Source of the DNA: DATLNF01 sp035536235
GTDB taxonomy: Bacteria; Actinomycetota; Actinomycetes; BP-191
DNA length: 32,347 nt
NCBI GenBank assembly: GCA_035536235.1
Contig: DATLOQ010000132.1
Coordinates: 1 to 32,347 of the forward strand
Direction of reading: 5' to 3'
Shown here piece after piece: positions 24,107-31,312 of the stretch. A program made the translations under genes and the position numbers. A model generated the notes under the pieces. The model saw only the letters and a program-made list of their open reading frames with translations, was not told where the DNA came from and ran no database searches. The stretch's first letter is position 1, and each line of letters opens with the position of its first letter.

Positions 24107-25411
24107 CTACCGCTTGAAATCGCGTCCGAGGATCACGATCACGTCAGTGACGGAGTTGCGCTGGGAGTTCACTCGTACGGCGGACACCCGGAGCCCGAGC
24201 GCCCGAGCCACCTCGGCCCCGAGCGCGTTGGACGCCGCGGTCGCGTCCTTGACGAGGATCACCGAGGTCGCGTAGTCGAAGCGGTTGGCGTTGCCGGTGC
24301 GCACGATGTCGAAGCCCGCGGCGCTGAGCTTCTGCTGGGCCGTCGTGGTCAGGGCGGGTGACCCGACGCCGTTCTGGAGAATGACGCGCTTGTCGCCCTC
24401 GAAGCGACCCGGCGGGACCGACTCGGCGAGCACCCGCTTGACCAGCTCGAGAGCCGGCACCTCATCGAGGCGGTAGCGCAGCCGAGGCGCACCGCTGTCG
24501 ATGGGCACGACCGGCAGCGTGGCGACCGAGAGCTCATCGGCCCGCTCGCTCTCCGCGATGTCGGCCAGAAGCTCTGCCAGCCGAGGCGGCGGCAGCGAGG
24601 AGGGGCCGGCTCTGCTGGTGGCCTGCAGGATGGTGGCCAGCGCAGCCGGCGACTCGATCTTGTCGAGGATCCCTTCGAGGACCTGCTGCAGCCGGGGGAA
24701 CGAGCCGAGCTGATCCTCGCCCGGGGCCAGATAGGTGGCGAAGGTGAGGGCCCGCGACCCGTCGAGCTCCTGGTCCGGACCCGGGGAGACCACGAGGACG
24801 TTGCGCCCCCCGCCGGCGGGCACCACGCCGTCGACGTCGACGTCAGCGCGGATGCCACCGAGGCGGTCGATGAGGCTGACGAGTCCTGCCTCGGAGAGCG
24901 TCCAGTCCTGGTCGACCGTGACGCCCAGCAGGTCGGCGAGGGCCCCCCGAGAAGCAGCCACGCCGCGGAGCTGAAGCGCTTCCTCGAACGGCACGGTGCC
25001 GAGCCCGGGTGCCTGCGCCAGCACCCCCGGCGGGATGAACGTCATCGAGCTGCGCCCGTCGGCCGGGTCGTGGGCCAGCAGGACACTGGACCGAGCAAGG
25101 TTGGCCTTCCCCCGGATCTGCAGCAGCAGGGTGCGTTGGGTCCGCGCGGCCGGCCCGGGCTCGGGGTCGTCGGTGACCGCGCTCCGGACGAGCAGGCCGG
25201 CGACGACCACGACCAGCAGGCCGACGGCAACGACGGCGCCCGCACCGCCGAGCCGCCGCTTCCGGACTCGCTGCTGTCGCTTCTGGAGCCGCGTCGACCC
25301 GGTCGAGGTCAGCGGCTGGCTGAGCGGACGTGGCGGCGCCGGAGCGGGACGCGCCCTACCGAAGCGTCTCTTCCGCCGTCGGCCTCGACCGGACGCAGGG
25401 GGCTGGGTCAT
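24107..25411 (-). CDS. LytR C-terminal-domain membrane protein with degenerate LCP-like region
   Basis: A 434-residue protein with an Arg/Pro-rich cytoplasmic N-terminus and one membrane helix at about 57-77. An extracytoplasmic region (about 90-330) is laid out like an LCP (LytR-CpsA-Psr) phosphotransferase: TLLLQIRGKANLARSSVLLA, then the segment corresponding to the usual SIPRD reads SMTFIPPGVL and has lost its Arg and Asp. The C-terminal LytR_C domain (about 340-430) is intact: VILQNGVGSPALTTTAQQKL to VTDVIVILGRD. LCP enzymes attach polymers to peptidoglycan; loss of key residues suggests a non-catalytic partner. The ATG overlaps the nadD stop (ATGA). Confidence 0.85.
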   Translation of the reverse strand: MTQPPASGRGRRRKRRFGRARPAPAPPRPLSQPLTSTGSTRLQKRQQRVRKRRLGGAGAVVAVGLLVVVVAGLLVRSAVTDDPEPGPAARTQRTLLLQIRGKANLARSSVLLAHDPADGRSSMTFIPPGVLAQAPGLGTVPFEEALQLRGVAASRGALADLLGVTVDQDWTLSEAGLVSLIDRLGGIRADVDVDGVVPAGGGRNVLVVSPGPDQELDGSRALTFATYLAPGEDQLGSFPRLQQVLEGILDKIESPAALATILQATSRAGPSSLPPPRLAELLADIAESERADELSVATLPVVPIDSGAPRLRYRLDEVPALELVKRVLAESVPPGRFEGDKRVILQNGVGSPALTTTAQQKLSAAGFDIVRTGNANRFDYATSVILVKDATAASNALGAEVARALGLRVSAVRVNSQRNSVTDVIVILGRDFKR

Positions 25412-26013
25412 GCCGGCACCGCCGCGTAGAGGTGCTGCTTGTCGATGTAGCGGACGACGCTGTCCGGTACGAGGTACCAGATCGGGGCGCCTCGGCGTAC
25501 CCGGTCACGGCAGTCGGACGAGGAGATGGCGAGCGCGGGGATCTCGACCAGGCGGACAGAGTCCCGCGGCAGGTCCGCCCGGCTGAGGGAGTAGCCCGGC
25601 CGGGTTGCGCCGACGAACTGCGCCAACGAAAGCATCTCCTCAGGGTCGCGCCAGGACAGGATCTGGGCCAGCGCGTCGGCCCCCGTGATGAAGAAGAGGT
25701 CGACGTCCGGACCCCGGTCATCGCGAAGCTGACGCAGGGTGTCGATGGTGTATGTCGGACCGCTTCGATCGATCTCCATCCGGCTCACCGTGAACATCGG
25801 ATTGGTCGATGTCGCGATGACCGTCATGAGGTAGCGGTCCTCGGCCGGGCTCACCCCGTGCTCGTGCTTCTGCCACGGGGCCCCGGTCGGGATGAAGACG
25901 ACCTCGTCGAGGTCGAAGAGGCTGGCAACTTCGGAGGCACACACGAGGTGACCGTGGTGAATGGGATCGAACGTGCCCCCCATCACCCCGAGCCTGCGCC
26001 GTCGTCCCTCCAC
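25408..26013 (-). CDS. nadD: Nicotinate-nucleotide adenylyltransferase
   Basis: A 201-residue enzyme of NAD synthesis, converting nicotinate mononucleotide and ATP to deamido-NAD. The nucleotidyltransferase motif VMGGTFDPIHHGHLV (about 10-24) and the second motif AISSSDCRDRV (about 162-172) are intact, as is the PTGAPWQKHE substrate region. The GTG at 26013 is chosen over an ATG at 25983 because the basic residues before the motif are typical of actinobacterial NadD, and an AGGG lies 8 bases upstream. It lies 19 bases after the VWA gene and overlaps the LytR_C gene by 4. Confidence 0.95.
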   Translation of the reverse strand: MEGRRRRLGVMGGTFDPIHHGHLVCASEVASLFDLDEVVFIPTGAPWQKHEHGVSPAEDRYLMTVIATSTNPMFTVSRMEIDRSGPTYTIDTLRQLRDDRGPDVDLFFITGADALAQILSWRDPEEMLSLAQFVGATRPGYSLSRADLPRDSVRLVEIPALAISSSDCRDRVRRGAPIWYLVPDSVVRYIDKQHLYAAVPA

Positions 26014-26032
26014 CCTGCCGACCCTATCGGCG

Positions 26033-27454
26033 TCAGCGCAGCAGGGTGCGCATCCACTCCTCGAGCTGCGCGGCGTTGCGGCACTCGACCATCTCGTCGA
26101 CGAGCGGCTCGTAGTCGCGTACGGCGGAGTCACCGGAGCCCCAGTAGGTGCGCGGCTCAGGGTTGAGCCAGTACGTGTGCCGCGACGCGTTGGCCAGCCG
26201 GCGCAGGGTCGCGCCGCCGGTGGCCCGATAGTTGTTGCGGGCATCGCCGAGGATGAGCAGCGACGTGCGGGGTCCGACGGCGTCGGGGTAGCGCTCGGCG
26301 AAGACCTCGATCGAGTGGCCGTAGTCGCTGTGCCCGTCGAACCACACCAGCTGAGCCTCGTCGGTGAGCCGCCGCATCGCCTCGCCGAAGTCGTCACCCG
26401 CGAAGAACTCGGTCACCTCGTCGCAGGTGTCGACGAATGCGAACGCCCGCACCTTCGCGAACTGCTCCCGCAGCGTGTAGGCGAGCATCAGCGTGAAGCG
26501 AGCGAACGCGCTGACCGAGCCGCTGACGTCGCACAGGATGACCAGCTCGGGCCGATGCGGCTTGTGCGGTCGGTGGTGCGTGACGACCGGCACTCCCCCG
26601 GTCGACAGCGACGACCGGACCGTACGCCGGAAGTCGAGCCGACCGCGGCGCCCTCGACGGCGGCGAGCCGCGAGGCGAACGGCGAGACGGCGGGCCAGCG
26701 GGAGCACAGTGCGCCGCAGCTCGGCGATGTCCGCTGCCGTCGCGCGGACGAAGTCGACGTCCGCCGGCAGGGTGCGGACCGCGGTGCGAGCGACCTTCGC
26801 CACACCGGCCTCCTCGGCGAGCAGTCGGCGTACCTCCGCCTCGACGAGCTCTTCGAAGCGCTTCATGCGGTCCGACACCGTGCGGCGGGCTACCTGCTCA
26901 GCCAGGCCGCCTCGCTGGTCCGGGGTCAGCATCGCCTGGAGCAGCCCGGCCATCAGCGTCTCCGGCGCCAACGCGCGGAGCACCCGGTAGCTGAAGTAGC
27001 CCTGCCGACCCGGCTGCGTGTCGACCCGACCCAGCGTGAGCACTGAGGCCCGCGCCAGCCGCCGTAACGCTTCGTCGTCGCCGTCGAGCAGCACCTGGTA
27101 CAGCTCGGCGCGCAGCCGCTCGCGCGCGAGCTCGCCGTCCGCCGGTGACCCGCCGTACTCGGTCCCGGCCTCGGCAGCGTCCTCGGCAGCACCGTCGGCA
27201 TCGGCCAGCTCGGCCCACACACCCGCACCGACCGCCGGCGGGAAGTAGAGGTCGAAGAGCGTGTCGAAGGCCGGCCGATGGGCGGGGCGCTTCACCGTCG
27301 TCGCCGCCAACCCGGCACGCAGTGCAGCACGATCGAGCAGCGGCACAGCGGCGAGCGCGCGGACAGCGTCGATGTCCTCGGCCAGGCTCACCGGAATGCC
27401 GGCGGCCCGCATCGCGGCGACCATCTCGACCGTCCGGTCCACCAGCCCGCTCAC
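26033..27454 (-). CDS. VWA-domain protein, CoxE-like
   Basis: A 473-residue protein. The N-terminal half is helical, with a charged region at about 85-110. A basic stretch (RRRRGRRGRLDFRRT, about 265-280) precedes a von Willebrand A domain with the metal-site motif CDVSGSVSAF (DVSGS at 309-313) and later LILGDARNN and YWLNPEPR. CoxE-type VWA proteins work with MoxR ATPases to insert or remodel metal cofactors or proteins; the neighbouring moxR fits such a pair. No molybdenum hydroxylase or other client lies in the window, so the target is unknown. The GTG start at 27454 is preceded by a GAGG; a GTG at 27442 is also possible. Confidence 0.9.
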   Translation of the reverse strand: MSGLVDRTVEMVAAMRAAGIPVSLAEDIDAVRALAAVPLLDRAALRAGLAATTVKRPAHRPAFDTLFDLYFPPAVGAGVWAELADADGAAEDAAEAGTEYGGSPADGELARERLRAELYQVLLDGDDEALRRLARASVLTLGRVDTQPGRQGYFSYRVLRALAPETLMAGLLQAMLTPDQRGGLAEQVARRTVSDRMKRFEELVEAEVRRLLAEEAGVAKVARTAVRTLPADVDFVRATAADIAELRRTVLPLARRLAVRLAARRRRGRRGRLDFRRTVRSSLSTGGVPVVTHHRPHKPHRPELVILCDVSGSVSAFARFTLMLAYTLREQFAKVRAFAFVDTCDEVTEFFAGDDFGEAMRRLTDEAQLVWFDGHSDYGHSIEVFAERYPDAVGPRTSLLILGDARNNYRATGGATLRRLANASRHTYWLNPEPRTYWGSGDSAVRDYEPLVDEMVECRNAAQLEEWMRTLLR

Positions 27455-27548
27455 GGGGCTAGGCCTCGCCGAGGCTGTGCATTCACGCCTCTCCGAGGCG
27501 GTGCATTCACGCCTCTCCGAGGCGGTGCATTCACGCCTCTCCGAGGCG
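27453..27548 (-). repeat. Tandem 24-bp hairpin repeats spanning the moxR stop codon
   Basis: Three identical 24-bp copies (27477-27500, 27501-27524, 27525-27548) and one diverged copy (27453-27476). Read on the minus strand, each has arms CGCCTC/GAGGCG around GGA, forming a 6-bp hairpin, followed by TGA, ATG and CAC. The first copy supplies the last codons and the stop of moxR; each later copy repeats the in-frame stop. The unit is a multiple of three, so each copy also encodes a micro-ORF MHRLGEA. The array fills almost all of the 76 bases to the VWA gene. Confidence 0.95.
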
Positions 27549-28412
27549 GAGCTCGCGGGCGGCCCGGGCCTGGTCGCCGACGTGCTTCAGGACGACGCCG
27601 AGGGTGTCGCGCACTGCCGCCTCGTCGAGGGTGTCCAGACCCAGCGCGACGAGCGTGCGGGCCCAGTCGATGCTCTCCGCGACGGACGGCGCCTTCTTCA
27701 ACTCGAGCCCGCGCAGCGTGCGCACCGTGCGCACCAGCTGCTCGGCCAGTGCCTCCGCGATCTCGGGCACCCGCAGCAAGACGATCGCCTTCTCCCGCTC
27801 GAAGGCCGGGTAGTCCAGGTGCAAGTACAGACAGCGCCGCTTCAGCGCCTCGGACAGCTCGCGGGTCGCGTTGGACGTCAGCACGACGAGCGGCTTGCGC
27901 ACCGCCACCATGGTGCCGAGCTCGGGGATCGTCACCTGGTAGTCGCTGAGCACCTCGAGCAGCAGGCCTTCGAACTCGACGTCGGCCTTGTCCGTCTCGT
28001 CGACGAGCAGGACCGTGGGCTCCGACCGACGGATGGCCGTCAGCAGCGGACGCGACAGCAGGAACTCCTCGCTGAAGATGTCGTCGTGCACGGCCGACCA
28101 CGACGCGCCGCCCTCGTCCTCCCGGGCGACCTGGATGCGCAGCAGCTGCTTCTTGTAGTTCCACTCGTAGAGGGCGCGTGACTCGTCGAGGCCTTCGTAG
28201 CACTGCAGCCGGATGAGCTCGCCGCCGGTGGCCGTCGCGATGGCCTTGGCCAGCTCGGTCTTGCCGACCCCTGCCGGGCCCTCGACAAGCAGTGGCTTGT
28301 CCAGCCGGTCGGCGAGGAAGACGGTCGTCGCGATCGCGGCATCCGCGAGGTAGCCGGCGGCAGCCAGGCGCTCCTGCACGTCATCGACGGACGAGAACGA
28401 ATTCGCCGGCAC
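27531..28412 (-). CDS. MoxR-type AAA+ ATPase
   Basis: A 293-residue MoxR ATPase. Walker A is GPAGVGKTE (45-53), Walker B VLLVDETDKAD (134-144), sensor 1 TSNATRELSEALKRRC, and the MoxR-typical EFLLSRPLLTAI is present. MoxR proteins are chaperone-like ATPases that act with VWA partners, here probably the gene immediately downstream. The GTG start at 28412 has AAGGGG about 7 bases upstream. The stop lies inside the first tandem repeat, so the C-terminal RLGEA comes from the repeat unit. It lies 41 bases downstream of proA. Confidence 0.94.
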   Translation of the reverse strand: MPANSFSSVDDVQERLAAAGYLADAAIATTVFLADRLDKPLLVEGPAGVGKTELAKAIATATGGELIRLQCYEGLDESRALYEWNYKKQLLRIQVAREDEGGASWSAVHDDIFSEEFLLSRPLLTAIRRSEPTVLLVDETDKADVEFEGLLLEVLSDYQVTIPELGTMVAVRKPLVVLTSNATRELSEALKRRCLYLHLDYPAFEREKAIVLLRVPEIAEALAEQLVRTVRTLRGLELKKAPSVAESIDWARTLVALGLDTLDEAAVRDTLGVVLKHVGDQARAARELRLGEA

Positions 28413-28453
28413 ACTGCACCCCTTGCTCGCCTGGACCGAACACCAATCTAGTC

Positions 28454-29698
28454 TCAGCGGATGTGGCCCTCGCCGGTCAGCACGTATTTCGTCGACGTCA
28501 GCTCCGCCAGGCCCATCGGGCCTCGCGCGTGCAGCTTCTGCGTCGAGATGCCGATCTCCGCGCCGTAGCCGAACTCCGCGCCGTCGGTGAAGCGCGTCGA
28601 GGCGTTGACGACCACGGCGGCGGAGTCGACGGCCGCCACGAACCTGCGCGCGGTCTCCTGCGACCGCGTCACGATGGCCTCGGTGTGGGCGGAGCCGTAG
28701 CGACGGATGTGGGCGACCGCAGCGTCGAGGTCAGGTACGACGGCTGCGCTGATCTGCAAGTCGAGGTACTCCTCGGCGTAGTCGCCCTCCGTCGCTGGCA
28801 CGACGTCGACAGAGTGCGTCGCGACGGTGGAGTCGCCGTGGACGACCACGCCGGCGTCGTGGAGCGCGACGAGGGCGCGAGGAAGGAAGGCGTCGGCCAC
28901 TGCCGCATGGACGAGCAGCGACTCGGTGGAGTTGCAGACCGCCGGCCGGGAGACCTTCCCGTTGACGAGGATGGCGAGCGCCATGTCCAGGTCTGCATCG
29001 GCGTCGACGTACAGGTGGCAGTTGCCGACCCCGGTCTCGATGACCGGCACCGTCGACTCCTCCACCACGCTGCGGATCAGGCCCGCTCCGCCCCGGGGAA
29101 TCAACACGTCGATCAGCCCGCGCAGCCGCATCATCTGCTTGACCGAGTCATGGTCCACGGCGGGGACGAGCTGCACCGTGTCGGCGGGCAAGCCGGCTCC
29201 AGTGCCGGCCTCGGCCAGGATCTCGACGAGCACCGCGTTGGACCGCGCTGCGCTCGACGATCCGCGCAGCAGCACGGCATTGCCCGACTTCACACAGAGG
29301 CCGGCCGCATCGACGGTGACGTTCGGACGGGCCTCGTAGATGATGCCGACCACACCGAGCGGCACCCGCACCTGGCGCAGCTCGAGGCCGTTGGCCAGCA
29401 GGCCTCCGCGGACCACTTCGCCCACCGGGTCGGACAGTCCCGCCACGTCGCGCAACCCAGCAGCCATCGCGGCGACGCGAGCGTCCGACAGGGTAAGGCG
29501 GTCCACCATCGCGGCGGAGCTGCCGTCGGCGCGGCACCTCTCGACGTCGTCGGCATTTGCCCGCAGCACGTCGGCGAAGCGCGCGTCCAGGGCGTCAGCC
29601 ATGGCGTGCAGCGCGGTGTCCTTCTGGGCGCGCGTGAGCAGCGCGGTCGCTAGAGCGGCGGCGCGGGCGCGGGTAGCCAGCTCGACGATGTCGCCCAT
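28454..29698 (-). CDS. proA: Gamma-glutamyl phosphate reductase
   Basis: A 414-residue enzyme, the expected length. It reduces gamma-glutamyl phosphate to glutamate semialdehyde with NADPH, the second step of proline synthesis. Family motifs are VPLGVVGIIYEARPNVTVDA (about 112-131), SGNAVLLRGSSSA, IPRGGAGLI and the catalytic cysteine in RPAVCNSTESLL (Cys255). The C-terminus has RFTDGAEFGYGAEIGIST and GLAELTSTKYVL. The ATG is at 29698. It is separated from proB by the DksA-like gene, with a 9-bp gap to that gene's stop. Confidence 0.96.
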   Translation of the reverse strand: MGDIVELATRARAAALATALLTRAQKDTALHAMADALDARFADVLRANADDVERCRADGSSAAMVDRLTLSDARVAAMAAGLRDVAGLSDPVGEVVRGGLLANGLELRQVRVPLGVVGIIYEARPNVTVDAAGLCVKSGNAVLLRGSSSAARSNAVLVEILAEAGTGAGLPADTVQLVPAVDHDSVKQMMRLRGLIDVLIPRGGAGLIRSVVEESTVPVIETGVGNCHLYVDADADLDMALAILVNGKVSRPAVCNSTESLLVHAAVADAFLPRALVALHDAGVVVHGDSTVATHSVDVVPATEGDYAEEYLDLQISAAVVPDLDAAVAHIRRYGSAHTEAIVTRSQETARRFVAAVDSAAVVVNASTRFTDGAEFGYGAEIGISTQKLHARGPMGLAELTSTKYVLTGEGHIR

Positions 29699-29707
29699 GA
29701 GCCGAGG

Positions 29708-30064
29708 CTACGCCCCGGGCGCCGTACGGGCACAGGCAATGCAGGCGAGGGCAGCGGGCCGGGCGGCCAGCCTCTCGGCTCCAATCGCATCACCGCAGCG
29801 CTCGCACCGCCCGTAGGATCCGTCCCTGACCTGCACCAACGCCCGCTCGACCTCGTGCAGCCGAGCCCGGGCGAGGTCGAGGACGGCGGCCAGCTGCTGA
29901 CGCTCGAAAGCGAGCGTCGCTCCCTCCGGGTCGTGCTCGTCGTCGGCGTTGGAGGACTCGGCGGCATCGACCAGTGCCGTGAAGTCCCGGCTCAACGCGG
30001 CGATCTGCGCCAGCGCCTCGTCCCGCTGGGCCACGAGGACCTCCCGCGGCTCCGTCGCGGGCAC
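29708..30064 (-). CDS. DksA/TraR-type zinc-finger protein
   Basis: A 118-residue protein. A long alpha-helical coiled-coil (about 8-80) is followed by a four-cysteine zinc finger: CERC (Cys87, Cys90) and CIAC (Cys108, Cys111). DksA/TraR proteins insert a coiled coil into the RNA polymerase secondary channel, and the acidic DDEHDPEGAT segment (41-50) could form the tip, but the match to the DksA DxxDxA tip is loose. The actual target is unproven. The GTG start shares its first base with the proB stop codon, so translation is coupled. It sits between proB and proA. Confidence 0.88.
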   Translation of the reverse strand: MPATEPREVLVAQRDEALAQIAALSRDFTALVDAAESSNADDEHDPEGATLAFERQQLAAVLDLARARLHEVERALVQVRDGSYGRCERCGDAIGAERLAARPAALACIACARTAPGA

Positions 30065-31194
30065 TAGAGCAGCACCAAGTCGTCGCGGTGGACGACCTCG
30101 CGCTCGTACTCGGCCCCGAGCTCCGCCGCGAGGTCCCGGGTGGACCGGCCGATCACCCCGGGAAGCTCCTCCGCGGAGTACGTCGTGAGCCCGCGCGCCA
30201 CCGGCTTACCGAGCGGGTCGACCAGCTCGACCGGGTCGCCGGCCACGAAATCGCCCTCGACACGGACGATCCCGGCGGGTAGCAGCGACGTGTGGCGCTC
30301 CACGACCGCAGCCACCGCCCCGTCGTCGAGCACGAGGCGCCCGCGCGGGGCCGAGGCGTGGGCCAGCCAGAGCAACCGCGACCGGCTCCGCGCTCCGGTG
30401 GGCAGGAAGTGAGTCCCGGCGCCCTCCCCCGCCAGGATCGCGGCTGCGTCACTGGCCGCTCCGACGACGACGTGGACTCCGCTGCCCGTGGCGATGCGGG
30501 CCGCATCGACCTTCGTGGCCATGCCTCCCGTCGACACGGCTGCGCCGGTCCGGCCGAGCACCACGCCGTCCAGCGCGGCAGCGTCGCGCACCTCGTGCAG
30601 CCGATGCGCGCCGCCCTGGCGCGGGTCGGCGTCGTACACCCCGTCGACGTCCGAGAGCAGCACGAGCAGGTCGGCCTCGACGACCAAGGCGACGAGTGCA
30701 GCGAGGCGGTCGTTGTCACCGAATCGGATCTCCTGCGTCGCTACCGCGTCGTTCTCGTTGACGACGGGGATGACGCCCAGCGTGAGCAGCCGCCCCAGCG
30801 CGCGGCAGGCGTTGAGATAGTGCGCCCGGCGTACGACGTCGTCGGCGGTCAGCAGCACCTGAGCGGCGATGAGGTCGTGCCGGCGGAACGACTCGGTGTA
30901 GCGGTGCATCAGCAGCCCCTGGCCCACCGACGCGGCGGCTTGCAGCGTGGCGAGGTCACGCGGTCGACCGGTCATGCCCAACGGGCCGAACCCGGCGGCT
31001 ATGGCGCCGGAGGAGACGAGCACCACGGTCCGACCGGCGCTGCGCTCCGCGGCGAGCACGTCGACGACCCGGTCTACCCGGTCGCCGTCGAGGTGCCCGT
31101 CCGGGCTGGTCAGCGAGGACGAGCCAACTTTGATGACGACCCGGCGCGCCGCCGCGACGTCCGGCCGGGCGGCCGCAGCCGCTAGACCGGGCAA
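30064..31194 (-). CDS. proB: Glutamate 5-kinase with PUA domain
   Basis: A 376-residue enzyme. The amino-acid kinase domain shows VVIKVGSSSLTS near the start, VSSGAIAAG, VNENDAVATQEIRFGDNDRLAA and LSDVDGVYDADPR. A C-terminal PUA domain follows (RGRLVLDDGAVAAVVERHTS). It phosphorylates glutamate for proline synthesis and is normally inhibited by proline. The start is uncertain: the TTG at 31194, with AAGAGGG about 4 bases upstream, gives the usual short N-terminus; another TTG at 31215 is possible. The longer open frame runs into obgE and is not used. Confidence 0.93.
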   Translation of the reverse strand: MPGLAAAAARPDVAAARRVVIKVGSSSLTSPDGHLDGDRVDRVVDVLAAERSAGRTVVLVSSGAIAAGFGPLGMTGRPRDLATLQAAASVGQGLLMHRYTESFRRHDLIAAQVLLTADDVVRRAHYLNACRALGRLLTLGVIPVVNENDAVATQEIRFGDNDRLAALVALVVEADLLVLLSDVDGVYDADPRQGGAHRLHEVRDAAALDGVVLGRTGAAVSTGGMATKVDAARIATGSGVHVVVGAASDAAAILAGEGAGTHFLPTGARSRSRLLWLAHASAPRGRLVLDDGAVAAVVERHTSLLPAGIVRVEGDFVAGDPVELVDPLGKPVARGLTTYSAEELPGVIGRSTRDLAAELGAEYEREVVHRDDLVLL

Positions 31195-31267
31195 GACGCC
31201 CTCTTGACCGGGCAACTGGACCTGATCGGAGGCCTCAGGGGGTCCAATTGGCCTGTTAACCGGGCAA
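31186..31267 (-). repeat. Three copies of TTGCCCGGT at and before the proB start
   Basis: Read on the minus strand, TTGCCCGGT occurs at 31267-31259, 31215-31207 and 31194-31186; the last contains the proB start codon. Two of them extend as TTGCCCGGTYAASAGG. Two CAATTG palindromes and a GTTAAC lie between. The repeats fall in the 118-bp obgE-proB gap and may be regulatory or simple duplication; nothing else is seen there. Confidence 0.6.
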
Positions 31268-31312
31268 TTGTCCGGGGGGTGGTCGGGGGGCGGGGAAGCG
31301 GGGCTGCGCTGC

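Noticed and set aside
25330..27046. Overlapping plus-strand open frames opposite nadD and the VWA gene
   Set aside because: No domains, and both minus-strand genes have intact active-site motifs.
27453..27548. Possible CRISPR array
   Set aside because: The 24-bp copies are directly adjacent with no spacers, and no cas genes are present.
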